A stretch of DNA of 64,000 nt from Methanoculleus bourgensis MS2 (GTDB lineage Archaea > Halobacteriota > Methanomicrobia > Methanomicrobiales > Methanoculleaceae), in contig NC_018227.2 in the NCBI RefSeq assembly GCF_000304355.2, positions 1,922,001 to 1,986,000 of the forward strand, in the 5' to 3' direction. A program made the position numbers and the translations under genes. Under the pieces are notes generated by a model. That model was not told where the DNA came from. It saw only the letters and a list, made by a program, of their open reading frames with translations, and ran no database searches. This document shows, piece by piece, positions 19,814 to 28,846 of the stretch. Numbering within the stretch: position 1 is the first letter of the stretch; the number at the start of each line of letters is the position of its first letter.

Positions 19814-20623
19814 TTAATTTGTTGAGGATTTTACTGCATCAGAGATATACCGGACGCCTTTAGCGGTCAATTGTATCTCTTTCCTGACGTAGAGCACCTC
19901 AGCGAACCCGGTGGCAAGGAGCCGCTCATAGATGGCGTCGAGGTCTTTGTGCGAGAGTTTGAGCATGTTCTCGATTGCACTTGAGTCCATCCCGCTGTAG
20001 ACCAGCATGGCCACCTGCCCGGTCAGCGGGTCGAGTTCTCCTTCATATTCTGAGTTCTGTGTCGCCTCACTGAGGAAGTTGTAGAGAACCTGGAGCGTTG
20101 TCTTCGGGCAGAGGACGAAACTTGTCACGACCTCGTTCTCGATGAGATGGTCGATCTTCACGACATCAAGATCCTTCTCCTGGATCTCCCGGCGCGTGAA
20201 CTCGATGCCTGCCACGTCTCCCAGCGGTATGCAGACCTGGCTCTCCTGGCTGACGAACCAGATGCCGGTCTTCATGACTGCGATCGCGCCCTTCTCCCAG
20301 TGGGCGTCCTGAACGAGCACTCCTCCGCGTATTGCGGGCGACATAAAGAAGGCGTTCAGCCGGTAGGCGCTGCACTGGGTGATAATAAATTTCTTTAAGA
20401 CCGAGAGGACCTTCTCAACTGATGCGATGCGGTAGGTCTCCTCCGCATCCGGACCGGCGGTGATCAATACCTGGTTCTTCTTCTCCTCGAGATCGACCAT
20501 GGATTTATAGGGGATCTCGCAGTCGAGGGGGGCGCCGATATGGATACGGTCCTCACCGATGCCCATTGTCGTCGGGATCCACTTCCCTTCATGCTCAATC
20601 TTCACCGGAACAGATTTCATCAT
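19814..20623 (-). CDS. cheF: CheF, chemotaxis-archaellum adaptor
   Basis: CheF proteins exist only in motile Archaea and bridge CheY-P to the archaellar motor. The 269-aa chain has the expected two halves. An N-terminal PH-like region contains EHEGKWIPTTMGIGEDRI and a FVSQESQVCIPL strand; a C-terminal winged-helix-like region contains GQVAMLVYSGMDSSAIE and LSHKDLDAIYERLLATG. ATG 20620 is an alternative start. The position between the arl genes and cheY supports the call. Confidence 0.9.
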   Translation of the reverse strand: MMKSVPVKIEHEGKWIPTTMGIGEDRIHIGAPLDCEIPYKSMVDLEEKKNQVLITAGPDAEETYRIASVEKVLSVLKKFIITQCSAYRLNAFFMSPAIRGGVLVQDAHWEKGAIAVMKTGIWFVSQESQVCIPLGDVAGIEFTRREIQEKDLDVVKIDHLIENEVVTSFVLCPKTTLQVLYNFLSEATQNSEYEGELDPLTGQVAMLVYSGMDSSAIENMLKLSHKDLDAIYERLLATGFAEVLYVRKEIQLTAKGVRYISDAVKSSTN

Positions 20624-20669
20624 CGCCGTTGCACCTCCTCCTGTATTATTTCCTCACAAAAGACCATCA

Positions 20670-21722
20670 TCATTTTGATTTCAGCATTGTGAGGATCTCC
20701 TCAAGTTCTGCAGCAAGTTCTCTTGCGCAGTATTTCTCTCCTCGTAGCTCGCGGACCAGGCTGATATCCTCCACAAACTTCTTTTTCTTTACGTCGGATT
20801 TGAGCGCGGCGATCAGATCGTCATCGACCATGCCGCCGGAGGCGAAAGAGACCATATCAAAGTCTTCTTCCGGCGGCTCGCCCGGCTCGTCAGGGACCTC
20901 TTCCTCAGGGGCGGGCTCATCCGCATCGATCTCTTCATCATCGACTTCCTCACCCTCAATCTCGATCTCATCGAGGTCAAGGTCGTCGAGTGCTGAGAGT
21001 TCCTCGCTCAGCGCACTCATATCAGGCAGTCCTGAGAGGTCTGCGGCGATTCCGGAGTCGCCGGGAAGGTCAAGGTCGAGATCCTCAAGTTCGCTCTGGT
21101 GCGCCTTGAGGATCTCTGATACGGCGCTTGCCTCTTCCTCGGAGAGGAGGGAGATCTGGTCAGACTCAAACGCTGTCTCCGGACCGGCAGCCTCATCAAG
21201 GTCGAGGTTGTCCAGGGAATCGAGGTCGAGGTCCGCGAGCGCGGCGAGGGGATCAACCACACCCCCGGCGGTCTTTGAGGGGGCCGGGGATGCGGCCTGA
21301 TCGGGGGCCGAGCCGTCGACCGCCTGGTCGAGCATGGCATCGATCTCCTTGATCGATCTCTTCTTCTCGCCTTCAGGGGTACGGGCATGCGTGATCGCCT
21401 CCCGGACCGATGCCGTGAGAGTCCCGAGCATGCCGGCGAGGTCGATCTCGGTGGAGGCAAGTCTCTGAATGAGGGGTGGTTTTGGCGCTGCAGTATCAGG
21501 TTTTTCCTTCTTCTCCTTCTTCGACCGCTCCCGGAGCGCGGCACGCAGTCGTGAGGGCTTCAAGTCTGCAGGATCCAGCGCTCCGGTGACGAGGAGCGCG
21601 CAAAACCCTGCGAGCACGGTGCCCGCGACGATGACCTCGACCGGGGCATCGATGATGATGATCAGGGATCCTGTACCGACAGTGATCAGGAACAGGAGCG
21701 GCCGGCGTACGTTCTCCTTCAT
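20670..21722 (-). CDS. Acidic membrane-anchored protein between arlJ and cheF (unnamed)
   Basis: A 350-aa protein from ATG 21722. Two closely spaced hydrophobic helices at about residues 6-50 form a hairpin, followed by a basic stretch (RSKKEKKEKP). A long Asp/Glu-rich low-complexity region repeats the LDDLDLDE type of phrase. The C-terminus is a predicted helix (CARELAAELEEILTML). I do not recognise a family. It starts 2 bp after arlJ and is followed 46 bp later by cheF, so it belongs to the archaellum transcript. A membrane-tethered cytoplasmic scaffold at the motor or a motor-chemotaxis link is a reasonable inference. Confidence 0.8.
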   Translation of the reverse strand: MKENVRRPLLFLITVGTGSLIIIIDAPVEVIVAGTVLAGFCALLVTGALDPADLKPSRLRAALRERSKKEKKEKPDTAAPKPPLIQRLASTEIDLAGMLGTLTASVREAITHARTPEGEKKRSIKEIDAMLDQAVDGSAPDQAASPAPSKTAGGVVDPLAALADLDLDSLDNLDLDEAAGPETAFESDQISLLSEEEASAVSEILKAHQSELEDLDLDLPGDSGIAADLSGLPDMSALSEELSALDDLDLDEIEIEGEEVDDEEIDADEPAPEEEVPDEPGEPPEEDFDMVSFASGGMVDDDLIAALKSDVKKKKFVEDISLVRELRGEKYCARELAAELEEILTMLKSK

Positions 21723-21723
21723 G

Positions 21724-23328
21724 CTATACCCCCGCAAATGTTGGAATGGTGAAGAATGCGCTCACAATGATCGGTGCAACGATGTAGACGATGCCGGTGG
21801 TCGCACAGAGCAGGCTTGCGAAGAAGTAGTAGATGTACCGGTCGCCGCCCATGACAATCCTTCCCGCAAACATGTTTGCAATGGTCAGCATTAAGAGGAT
21901 CGTCACCACGTACGTCCGCATCGTATCTTCAGGGAAGTCTACGAAGATATTCAGGGCCATCCCCATGCCGCCGCCGATCGTGGACGAGCCTCCCGAGAGC
22001 GCAGCCGAGGTCTCTGCAAAATGGTCCATCACGTCTGTCACCGCGTGGGACATCGTGAGGAGGATCTCGAAGAGGAAGACGAAGATACCGATCATCGCCC
22101 CGTGCATCGGCACGAGCAGGACGACAAACCCCTTCACCATCATGTCGCGTTTCCTCCTGAGGAGAACCTGTTCGAGCATCGATGAACCGGTGATCTTTCC
22201 TATCTCGTCCGGGGATCCGCCGAGGGCCACCGCGTCACGGAAGATGTTCATGTACTTGTAGATCAGGTAACTGCCGGTCTCGCCGATGAACTTCCTCCAG
22301 CTCGCGGCTTCATCGAGCCCGAGGTTCAGTTTCGATGATACCGAGTCGATGAACGGCTCCAGGTAAGGGAGGGATTTTTTGTCCACCTCCTGGAGTGCAT
22401 CGCCGGTGGTGATGCCCTTGCCCCCCATCACCGACCCGAGGCTCCGGATAAACGTGGAGAAGTCGGTGTCACGGTTGATGACGTTGGCATCATCGATATA
22501 GCCGATGATCCCAAGCGGCATCAGGAGCAGACCGGCGAGCAGGAATATAACACCGGCGTTGACGCCGATGAGGATGAGGATAAGTGCGATTGCGGCGACG
22601 ATCGGTAGGACCAGGCGCTCCATTCTCCGGATGATGCCCTGCTCCCTGGAACAGATCGCTGTAAGCCCGTGCGTCCTCGGGTCGTCGGGGACGGCCCGGT
22701 ACATGATCCCGAGGCCGAAGATTGATATGCCGATGATGAGGGTATATGAGGCGTTGAGCGCCTGATCAATCCCGCCGGGGGCGTAGATCGCCACCGATAT
22801 CATGATGATGATCGCGACAAGTGCAGCCGAGAGGAGCATCGCGATGTAGGCGTCGCCCCATTTCTTCAGGAGCTCGATCCCCTGCTCAAACGTGTTTCTG
22901 TAAATACTCCTGATGCTTGAGAGCTCCGTGGTGATGAAGTCGTCGTCGGGAACCCCGGAGTCGATGGAGTTTGCGTAGCGGTTCAGCATGCTCTGGAGGG
23001 TCTTGTTCCGGCACCGTTCGGCGACCGCCCGGAGCCCTTCGGCATAACTGTAGCCCCACCCGGCGACCAGGCGCTGCACCTTTGCAATATAGCGCGACGG
23101 GACGTACTCGAACCTCTCAGATGTGTATTCAAAGATCTCGGGCCTGGTCACGGCTGCCGTGGTGATCGCGGCCATGTAGGTGTACATGAAGAGCAGGTCC
23201 TGCTCCATCTTCTTGTTCTCGAGGACGGATGACCGGAGGTCGCTTAAGTACTCTACCTGGTCCTCGAACGGTAGTTTGCCCTGATTTGCCTCCCTCAGCC
23301 GATCAGCCACGTCCTCGAACAACGTCAC
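21724..23328 (-). CDS. arlJ: Archaellum platform protein ArlJ (FlaJ)
   Basis: The polytopic membrane platform of the archaellum motor, related to TadC/GspF. It is 534 aa with two T2SSF-type cytoplasmic regions (near ARVVAGWGYSYAEGLRAVAERC in form, and EVDKKSLPYLEPFIDSVSSK). Membrane helices cluster around residues 165-290 and 400-534. It overlaps arlI by 4 bp. The preceding ATPase ArlI drives it. Confidence 0.93.
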   Translation of the reverse strand: MTLFEDVADRLREANQGKLPFEDQVEYLSDLRSSVLENKKMEQDLLFMYTYMAAITTAAVTRPEIFEYTSERFEYVPSRYIAKVQRLVAGWGYSYAEGLRAVAERCRNKTLQSMLNRYANSIDSGVPDDDFITTELSSIRSIYRNTFEQGIELLKKWGDAYIAMLLSAALVAIIIMISVAIYAPGGIDQALNASYTLIIGISIFGLGIMYRAVPDDPRTHGLTAICSREQGIIRRMERLVLPIVAAIALILILIGVNAGVIFLLAGLLLMPLGIIGYIDDANVINRDTDFSTFIRSLGSVMGGKGITTGDALQEVDKKSLPYLEPFIDSVSSKLNLGLDEAASWRKFIGETGSYLIYKYMNIFRDAVALGGSPDEIGKITGSSMLEQVLLRRKRDMMVKGFVVLLVPMHGAMIGIFVFLFEILLTMSHAVTDVMDHFAETSAALSGGSSTIGGGMGMALNIFVDFPEDTMRTYVVTILLMLTIANMFAGRIVMGGDRYIYYFFASLLCATTGIVYIVAPIIVSAFFTIPTFAGV

Positions 23329-25187
23329 ACCTCGATGTTGAGCAGACCCTGTTTCTTGATCTTCGTGGTCATGTGGAAGAGGTCCCAGAACTGGGTGTAT
23401 CCGGCTTTGTGGAGCCGTTCGAGGATCCGGGCACGTTTATCGACCTCGTCGTAGATCTCGGCCCGCCTGTTCTCGGGGATGCCGAGCATCGTTGCGATCT
23501 TGTTCTCGAGGAGGTAACTGCTCCCTCTGCCGGTGAAGGTGAAGGTGTCGGTTGCTGGGTCCCAGACGAACGCCGCCATGAAGGAGAACCCCTCTGTCTC
23601 GGGGTCGTAGCCCACGAGTTCGTTGATGCTGAGCATCCGCCGGACGGTCCCGCCCCCCGGGAGTTTCACGGCGCTCTGGATGATGACCAGGTTGAGGTTG
23701 TCGACGTAGGTCTTCGGGATGTTGATAGGGTCCCCGCAGAGACGCTGGATCAACTTCTCGACCGACGCGGCGTGGAAGGTGCTCATCACCGGGTGGCCGG
23801 TCTGCATCGCAGAGAACGCGACTGATCCTTCCACGCCACGGATCTCGCCGACCAGGATCTGGTTCGGGCGCTGACGGAGGGCGGCTTTGAGGAGGTCAAA
23901 CATCGTGACCTCCGAGCCTTCGCCTTCGCCCTTCCCCTTGGCTTTCGCGACCTCACGGGTCCAGTTCCTGTGGGGGACCGTCAGTTCGGGGGTATCCTCG
24001 ATGGTGACGATCTTGTTCTCGGGCGGGAGGAACGTTGTTAAGGCGTTTAAGGACGTCGTCTTACCGCTCGCGGTCTCGCCTGAGACGAACATCGACATCC
24101 CGTACTCGAGGCAGATCCAGAGATATGCGGCCATCATGTAGTTGCACGTCCCGCTCTCGATGACCTGCATGATGCTCATGGGGACCTCGCTCACCTTACG
24201 GATGGTGAAGTTGCTGCCGTGCTTGCTGATCTCGGTCCCGTAGACGATGTTGATACGCGAACCGTCGGGGAGGGTCGCGTCCACGATGGGGTTTCTGTAG
24301 GTCAGGGGCCGTTTGATCCGTTCGGCAAGTTTTATGACGAATTTGTCGAGTTCGGTCGAGTCCCGGAACCCGACGACCGATTTTAAGCCTTTGAAGATCT
24401 TGTGCTCGATGAAGATCGGTCCGACGCCGCCGCAGGTGATATCTTCGATGTACCGGTCGGAGAGGAAGGGTTTGAGGGTCCCCATCTCGATCTTGTCGCG
24501 GATCATCAGGTACTCAAGCGCCTTATACTCCTGCTGCGAGAGGATGACCCGGCCGTCGGAGAGTTCAGGGAGCCCGTCCGCCTGCGGTTTTGCCGATGCA
24601 CCGATATCGGAGGTGAGGAATTGTATGATCCGGTCTTTGAGGTCTTTTGGCGTCCCGCCGGAGAGCAGGGATTCATCGACCTCCTCACCCGGCTGCCTGA
24701 CATACACAAGCTGCTGGATGAAGTTCCTGAGCACCTCGATACGCGCCTCATCGGTCACCGGCTCCTCGTCGAGGGCATCGATCATGTCGATGAGTTTCTC
24801 CTCGATCACCGGGAGGATCGCTTTTACGGAGTGGAGGAACGAGGGTTCGATCGGGATGTACCAGTTCCGTACATCGTCAGGGTCAGGGAAGATATGGATG
24901 AAGGTTGTCTCGTTCACCGGGTAGATGATGTTCGGGTTCTCCATCGATTTGAGGTCACGCTTCAGTTCCGAGAGGAAGAGCGGGATCCCGACGGTGTTGA
25001 CCGGCAGGATGTGGAGGTACTCAAGGAGGTGCGGACTCTCCCTGACATAGTCCCGGGCGTTTGCCGGGAGCATCCGGTAGAGGGCGCAGGACTCTACGTT
25101 GTTGTAGCAGTCGTTCCCCTCGTCGATGAACTCGGGCTCGAAGGGGAGGGTTACTGTTGCTTCCAGCGCCGATCCCATCCTCCTCAC
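23325..25187 (-). CDS. arlI: Archaellum motor ATPase ArlI (FlaI)
   Basis: The hexameric secretion/rotation ATPase of the archaellum. It is 620 aa. The Walker A GETASGKTTSLNAL is near residues 368-381, and DTPELTVPHRNW and RQRPNQILVGEIRG give the Asp box and Walker B. TGHPVMSTFHAAS supplies the His box. ATG 25178 is an alternative start. It overlaps arlH by 4 bp and arlJ by 4 bp, a tight translational chain. Confidence 0.96.
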   Translation of the reverse strand: MRRMGSALEATVTLPFEPEFIDEGNDCYNNVESCALYRMLPANARDYVRESPHLLEYLHILPVNTVGIPLFLSELKRDLKSMENPNIIYPVNETTFIHIFPDPDDVRNWYIPIEPSFLHSVKAILPVIEEKLIDMIDALDEEPVTDEARIEVLRNFIQQLVYVRQPGEEVDESLLSGGTPKDLKDRIIQFLTSDIGASAKPQADGLPELSDGRVILSQQEYKALEYLMIRDKIEMGTLKPFLSDRYIEDITCGGVGPIFIEHKIFKGLKSVVGFRDSTELDKFVIKLAERIKRPLTYRNPIVDATLPDGSRINIVYGTEISKHGSNFTIRKVSEVPMSIMQVIESGTCNYMMAAYLWICLEYGMSMFVSGETASGKTTSLNALTTFLPPENKIVTIEDTPELTVPHRNWTREVAKAKGKGEGEGSEVTMFDLLKAALRQRPNQILVGEIRGVEGSVAFSAMQTGHPVMSTFHAASVEKLIQRLCGDPINIPKTYVDNLNLVIIQSAVKLPGGGTVRRMLSINELVGYDPETEGFSFMAAFVWDPATDTFTFTGRGSSYLLENKIATMLGIPENRRAEIYDEVDKRARILERLHKAGYTQFWDLFHMTTKIKKQGLLNIEV

Positions 25188-25927
25188 ACCTTCGCAACCG
25201 AGACCGGGATGATCTTGATGCCGTACCCGGGGTGGACCTCGAAACTGATGATGTTCCCCGTCGTCTTTCGTGCGCCGCGGACCTTGACGACCTCGAGCAT
25301 CATGACGTACTTGCCGCCGACGAGCGCCTTCTTCATGAAGAGGTGAGCGTCGCAGATCGAGCGGATACGGACAAGGGAGTCCTCGACGAAGGCGTAGGTG
25401 TGCAGGGTGATCAGGATGGTCTTGCCGTGGTCGACGAGGTTTTTGCAGTTCGTGAAGAACGTGAGGACCGTGTCCTGCCTGGCGTACTCGGTGAAGAGCG
25501 TGAGGGAGTCGATGACGATCACCTCTGCCCTGCTCTGCTCCATGTAGGCGATCATCCGCTCAAGCGTCCCCTGCATCTTCTCCTTCGTCCATTCGAAACC
25601 GACGACGTGCATGGGAAAGACCCGGAGGTAGCCCCAGGCGAAGTAGTCGGAGATATCGAGGCTCATCGACTCCATCTGGGTGAGGAAACTCTTGCTCGTG
25701 TTCTCAGTCGAGAAGAGGTCGACGTTGAATCCCTGTTTTAAGGCCCCCCATATGATCTGCTGGGTCAGCACGCTCTTTCCTGTGTCGTTCTCTCCCTCGA
25801 TGAGCGAGAGGGACTGGAGCGGGAGGCCGTCTGCGATCTTCTTGTCGAGTTCGGTGTTCCCGGTCGAGAGGATCGTCCGATCAGGCATCTCAAGGATGCT
25901 GTTGTTTGCGTCTTCGCTTGTAGCCAT
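25184..25927 (-). CDS. arlH: Archaellum regulatory ATPase-like protein ArlH (FlaH)
   Basis: A RecA/KaiC-like nucleotide-binding protein that sits under ArlI within the ArlX/ArlCDE ring. It is 247 aa, with Walker A GENDTGKS at 45-52 and a Walker B-like VIVIDSLTLF. Its place between arlF and arlI follows the standard archaellum order. Confidence 0.95.
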   Translation of the reverse strand: MATSEDANNSILEMPDRTILSTGNTELDKKIADGLPLQSLSLIEGENDTGKSVLTQQIIWGALKQGFNVDLFSTENTSKSFLTQMESMSLDISDYFAWGYLRVFPMHVVGFEWTKEKMQGTLERMIAYMEQSRAEVIVIDSLTLFTEYARQDTVLTFFTNCKNLVDHGKTILITLHTYAFVEDSLVRIRSICDAHLFMKKALVGGKYVMMLEVVKVRGARKTTGNIISFEVHPGYGIKIIPVSVAKV

Positions 25928-25933
25928 GGTTAT

Positions 25934-26410
25934 TCACCGGATGTATGCTGAACTCGAGACCCCGTTCGGGGTGACGACCTGGACCCATGTGGGTTGTGCG
26001 TCTTTCTCGTGGGTGATCCGGAGGGTGAGGGTCTCGCCGGGGTCAAGTTCCCTGGGGTGGATATGGTCAGGGTCTATCCCCATATTGCTCCAGTAGTTCA
26101 CATCCCCCACATTATAGGGGACATAGACCGGGGCGTTCCCGATGTGGAGGTAGACGTCGATCAGCTGGATATCGACGACCGGTTCGCTCCCGGTGTTCTT
26201 CACCTCGACAGAGAGGGTCTCGTTGTCGACGATCGTCGTGTTCTGGATCTCGATCGCCGTCCGCATCCGGGCTTCCTGGTACATGGCGAGATTGCTCTGG
26301 GCCTCGACCATCACCTCAGTGGTTGCGAGGGTGCCGCCGACCAGGACGTAGGCGGTGACGACCAGGAGGAGGATGCCGATCCCGGATGCAACGAGGGGTC
26401 CCGCACTCAT
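25934..26410 (-). CDS. arlF: Archaellum stator protein ArlF (FlaF)
   Basis: A 158-aa protein with an N-terminal helix (ASGIGILLLVVTAYVLVGG) followed by an archaellin-like beta-sandwich with VDNETLSVEVKNTGSEPV. ArlF and ArlG form a filament-like complex that anchors the motor to the S-layer. It starts 2 bp after arlG and ends 6 bp before arlH. Confidence 0.85.
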   Translation of the reverse strand: MSAGPLVASGIGILLLVVTAYVLVGGTLATTEVMVEAQSNLAMYQEARMRTAIEIQNTTIVDNETLSVEVKNTGSEPVVDIQLIDVYLHIGNAPVYVPYNVGDVNYWSNMGIDPDHIHPRELDPGETLTLRITHEKDAQPTWVQVVTPNGVSSSAYIR

Positions 26411-26412
26411 GG

Positions 26413-26916
26413 TTATGTACCTGCGGTGAATGTGGTCGACCGTGAGAGTCCTGTGGAGAGGACGAACTGGACGTAGACAACCTCCCCGGGACCGGGGATC
26501 CTGTCGCTATGGCCCTGGATGTAGAGGGTCTCGCCGGGGTCCCAGTAGTTGTTCTTCTGGGTGTCCTCGAGGATCTCGTAGGTCCACTGGTTCGATCCCG
26601 GTGTGCTTGGTGGTACAACCAGGCCGAGCCGGGTGAAGTTCCCCGGGGCCCCGAGGAAGACATCGGCCTTCCCGATGTCTGATGGGGATATCCTGGCTGT
26701 TCCGACGTTCTTTAACCAGATTCTGGCTTCATCTCCGCTGGCATACGTCGTGACGATCTTCACATCGTTACTCAACCGTTCGTCCACTGTGTGGGAGGAA
26801 GACGAGATCGTGCCTGCGAGGGTGTAGATTACGGGAAAGACTGCGTTAATGAGGACGCCGGCCGCAATGATGGCGGCGATAAGGAACATCGCTGTGGTGA
26901 AGGCTTCGCTTGACAT
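26413..26916 (-). CDS. arlG: Archaellum stator protein ArlG (FlaG)
   Basis: A 167-aa protein with an archaellin-like N-terminal helix (TTAMFLIAAIIAAGVLINAV) then a beta-rich extracellular domain (ARIWLKNVGTARISPSDIG). In Archaea ArlG forms a filament capped by ArlF in the pseudoperiplasm. The assignment of F and G relies on the N-terminal sequence pattern and order, so a swap is possible but unlikely. Confidence 0.82.
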   Translation of the reverse strand: MSSEAFTTAMFLIAAIIAAGVLINAVFPVIYTLAGTISSSSHTVDERLSNDVKIVTTYASGDEARIWLKNVGTARISPSDIGKADVFLGAPGNFTRLGLVVPPSTPGSNQWTYEILEDTQKNNYWDPGETLYIQGHSDRIPGPGEVVYVQFVLSTGLSRSTTFTAGT

Positions 26917-26919
26917 CCA

Positions 26920-27729
26920 TCATATCCTATCCAGCAGGTCGATCCAGGTATCACCGGCATCACGTTCGGGTGAGGATGGTTTCCCGGCGCTCTGTTCTCC
27001 CGGGCGGCGGTGGGCGAGCATCAGCACCTCGATCATGTCCCGGTCGAGCGTCGCGTCCTCGGGGTCGAGGATCCGGTTTAAGACGTAGAGTTCTGAGACA
27101 AACTCGTTCGGGCCGATATCCTGGATATCTCTCCGGGTCTCGGGGGCCATCCGCATGATGTCCCGGACCTGGTCGGAGACTTCGTCGGTGATGTAGCCCA
27201 TCGACCGGTAGGCGTCGATCATGATTGTCATGTGCTCGTGCCCGTATTTCCTGCATCCCTGGTGCACCCACTCAAACAGCCGGTGGACCTTCTGGAGTTT
27301 GAGTTTCCCTGTAGGTTTTGCCTGCGGGAGCGTGAGTGTGCCGTCCGTGGGGAGGCAGGCCGTTGCGATGTCTGCCGGGAAGAGGTCAGCCGCGTCCAGG
27401 CTGCCGGCGAGCGGACCTTGGAACCCATCTGTGTCCTGCAGGCTGCTCATACCAGAGGGTGCATCGTCAAATGCGGTATCCTCATCGGCCTTGTCCTCAC
27501 TATCTGTCAGGAGGTCCTGTCGCTCGAACCGACCCCCTGCATACGCGGCGGCGCTGGTGAACGGGTTGTCCAGTTCGTTCATCCGCTCCCGGAGGTCGAT
27601 AAGAAGTCGCTTGATCGATGTCTTGACAAAGTCCAGCTCCTTCTCGAGGGTGTCGAGACGGGCCTCCGGGTCATCGGATGATGCACCGGCAAGTATCTTA
27701 TCGATCTGAGCCTGATCTACCCCCACCAT
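26920..27729 (-). CDS. ArlC/D/E-type archaellum ring protein, fused form
   Basis: A 269-aa cytoplasmic protein. Residues of about 22-57 match the coiled ArlC part (LEKELDFVKTSIKRLLIDLRE then LDNPF; shown in pieces). An Asp-rich linker follows, and residues of about 140-195 match the ArlD/E domain (HRLFEWVHQG...GYITDEVSDQV). In Euryarchaeota ArlC/D/E form the cytosolic ring that receives CheF/CheY signals. Here one gene appears to carry the C-like and D/E-like modules. It starts the main arl operon with a TATA box about 27-35 bp upstream. Confidence 0.82.
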   Translation of the reverse strand: MVGVDQAQIDKILAGASSDDPEARLDTLEKELDFVKTSIKRLLIDLRERMNELDNPFTSAAAYAGGRFERQDLLTDSEDKADEDTAFDDAPSGMSSLQDTDGFQGPLAGSLDAADLFPADIATACLPTDGTLTLPQAKPTGKLKLQKVHRLFEWVHQGCRKYGHEHMTIMIDAYRSMGYITDEVSDQVRDIMRMAPETRRDIQDIGPNEFVSELYVLNRILDPEDATLDRDMIEVLMLAHRRPGEQSAGKPSSPERDAGDTWIDLLDRI

Positions 27730-27753
27730 AATGTTGAATTATATGAGTGTTAT

Positions 27754-27766
27754 CATTAATAAAATT
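27754..27766 (-). promoter_or_regulatory. TATA box of the arlCDE operon
   Basis: The minus strand reads AAATTTTATTAATG, about 30 bases from the ATG at 27729. Transcription would begin almost at the start codon. Confidence 0.55.
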
Positions 27767-28095
27767 TGCTCATATCGATACAGGATTTCCTGTCGCTTTA
27801 CTATCTTCTAATCTTTCTCGCGGACTGGTTTGGGGTACTGGCTGTTGATATCGCTGATGGCGACGGGGAGGATCCGTGGTGGCGACTGGCAGGGCATTTT
27901 GTGTGGGGTGGTGGAAAGTGCTCGCTGGGTTCGAGAGGGTCAGCGGGTTTATATCTCACGGCCCGGACGAAATATGCCGGGGCCGGTGCTGGAAGCTCAG
28001 GTGCGTTTCATAAAAAATGCGCATGGGCACCTGGATCGAGCACGGGTGTCGTGGCTGGGATTACCCGGAACGGTGTTCGCACCGGTTGCCCGGGG
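27767..28095. other. Gap between archaellin and arlCDE units, no gene seen
   Basis: About 330 bases with no supported gene. The short frames here lack ribosome sites and protein-like composition. One AT-rich patch (GGGTTTATATCTCAC near 27946) resembles a plus-strand TATA box with nothing obvious behind it. Confidence 0.5.
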
Positions 28096-28106
28096 GAAAA
28101 AGAGGG
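28096..28106 (-). terminator. T-rich terminator after the archaellin pair
   Basis: The minus strand reads CCCTCTTTTTC about 20 bases after the second archaellin stop. It would separate archaellins from the motor genes. Confidence 0.45.
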
Positions 28107-28124
28107 TTAGTGGGGTGTTCACTG

Positions 28125-28835
28125 TTAGATGATGTTTACCGCGTACAGGGACGACGGCACGGTCTTCTTGATCGGGAAGGCAGCACCGACCGCCGGCTGG
28201 AGGTTCACGGAGAACCGGGTGTTGGGTGTCAACACTGTCGGCCCCTCACCATTTCGTGGGAACGCGACCGCCAGGACAAACTGCTCACCAGGTTCGAGGA
28301 GATTATTCCTGTTCTCGGTAGCATTAGTCGCGTTGATGCCAATGTCATTGTACGTCATAATGACGCCCCAGGCGCCTTCTTTGGTGCTGTTGGCGGCAGC
28401 AATGATGGCGTCCCTGGCCCCCGTTTCGTTATTCTTGCCACTTGTCCCATTAACACCTTTGATGGAGGCAGAACCGTTAAACGGTATGACCTGTGCTTCC
28501 TCTCCGCAGACAAACGTCACCAGCATCTGGTTGATATCGATCGGTGTACCGCCAGCGGTATTTCCAACGGTAAACTCGATCCACTCCAAGTATCCTTGTT
28601 GAGTAGCGTTTACAGTTGTGTTCGTAGTCCTGCCATAGACGTTACCGATGATCTCCAGGCTGGAGCTGGCCTGCTGCGACCCGGTGTGCACGGTCCTCTG
28701 CGCCTCCTGGGTCGCGAAGAACCCGGCCCCGAGCATCACGTACGAGAATACCGCCGCCACGACGATGAACGCGATCAGCACGATCGCCGCCTCAAGCCCG
28801 GTGAATGCATCTTCGTTCTTAAGTAGTTTCATCAT
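28125..28835 (-). CDS. Archaellin (second copy)
   Basis: The filament subunit. The class III signal peptide ends KNEDAFTG before LEAAIVLIAFIVVAAVFSYV, the hydrophobic core of the filament. The third ATG (28835) is chosen because GAGGTGA lies 6 bases upstream; two further in-frame ATGs flank it. The mature domain has about eight N-X-S/T sequons (NTT, NAT, NGS, NGT, NET, NST, NAT, NAT). The ribosome site overlaps the stop of the first archaellin, coupling the two. Confidence 0.95.
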   Translation of the reverse strand: MMKLLKNEDAFTGLEAAIVLIAFIVVAAVFSYVMLGAGFFATQEAQRTVHTGSQQASSSLEIIGNVYGRTTNTTVNATQQGYLEWIEFTVGNTAGGTPIDINQMLVTFVCGEEAQVIPFNGSASIKGVNGTSGKNNETGARDAIIAAANSTKEGAWGVIMTYNDIGINATNATENRNNLLEPGEQFVLAVAFPRNGEGPTVLTPNTRFSVNLQPAVGAAFPIKKTVPSSLYAVNII

Positions 28836-28846
28836 GTTCATTCACC

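Noticed and set aside
27767-28110. Plus-strand frames between archaellin and arlCDE
   Set aside because: They have Gly/Trp-rich odd composition and no ribosome site, and they end in the archaellin terminator area.
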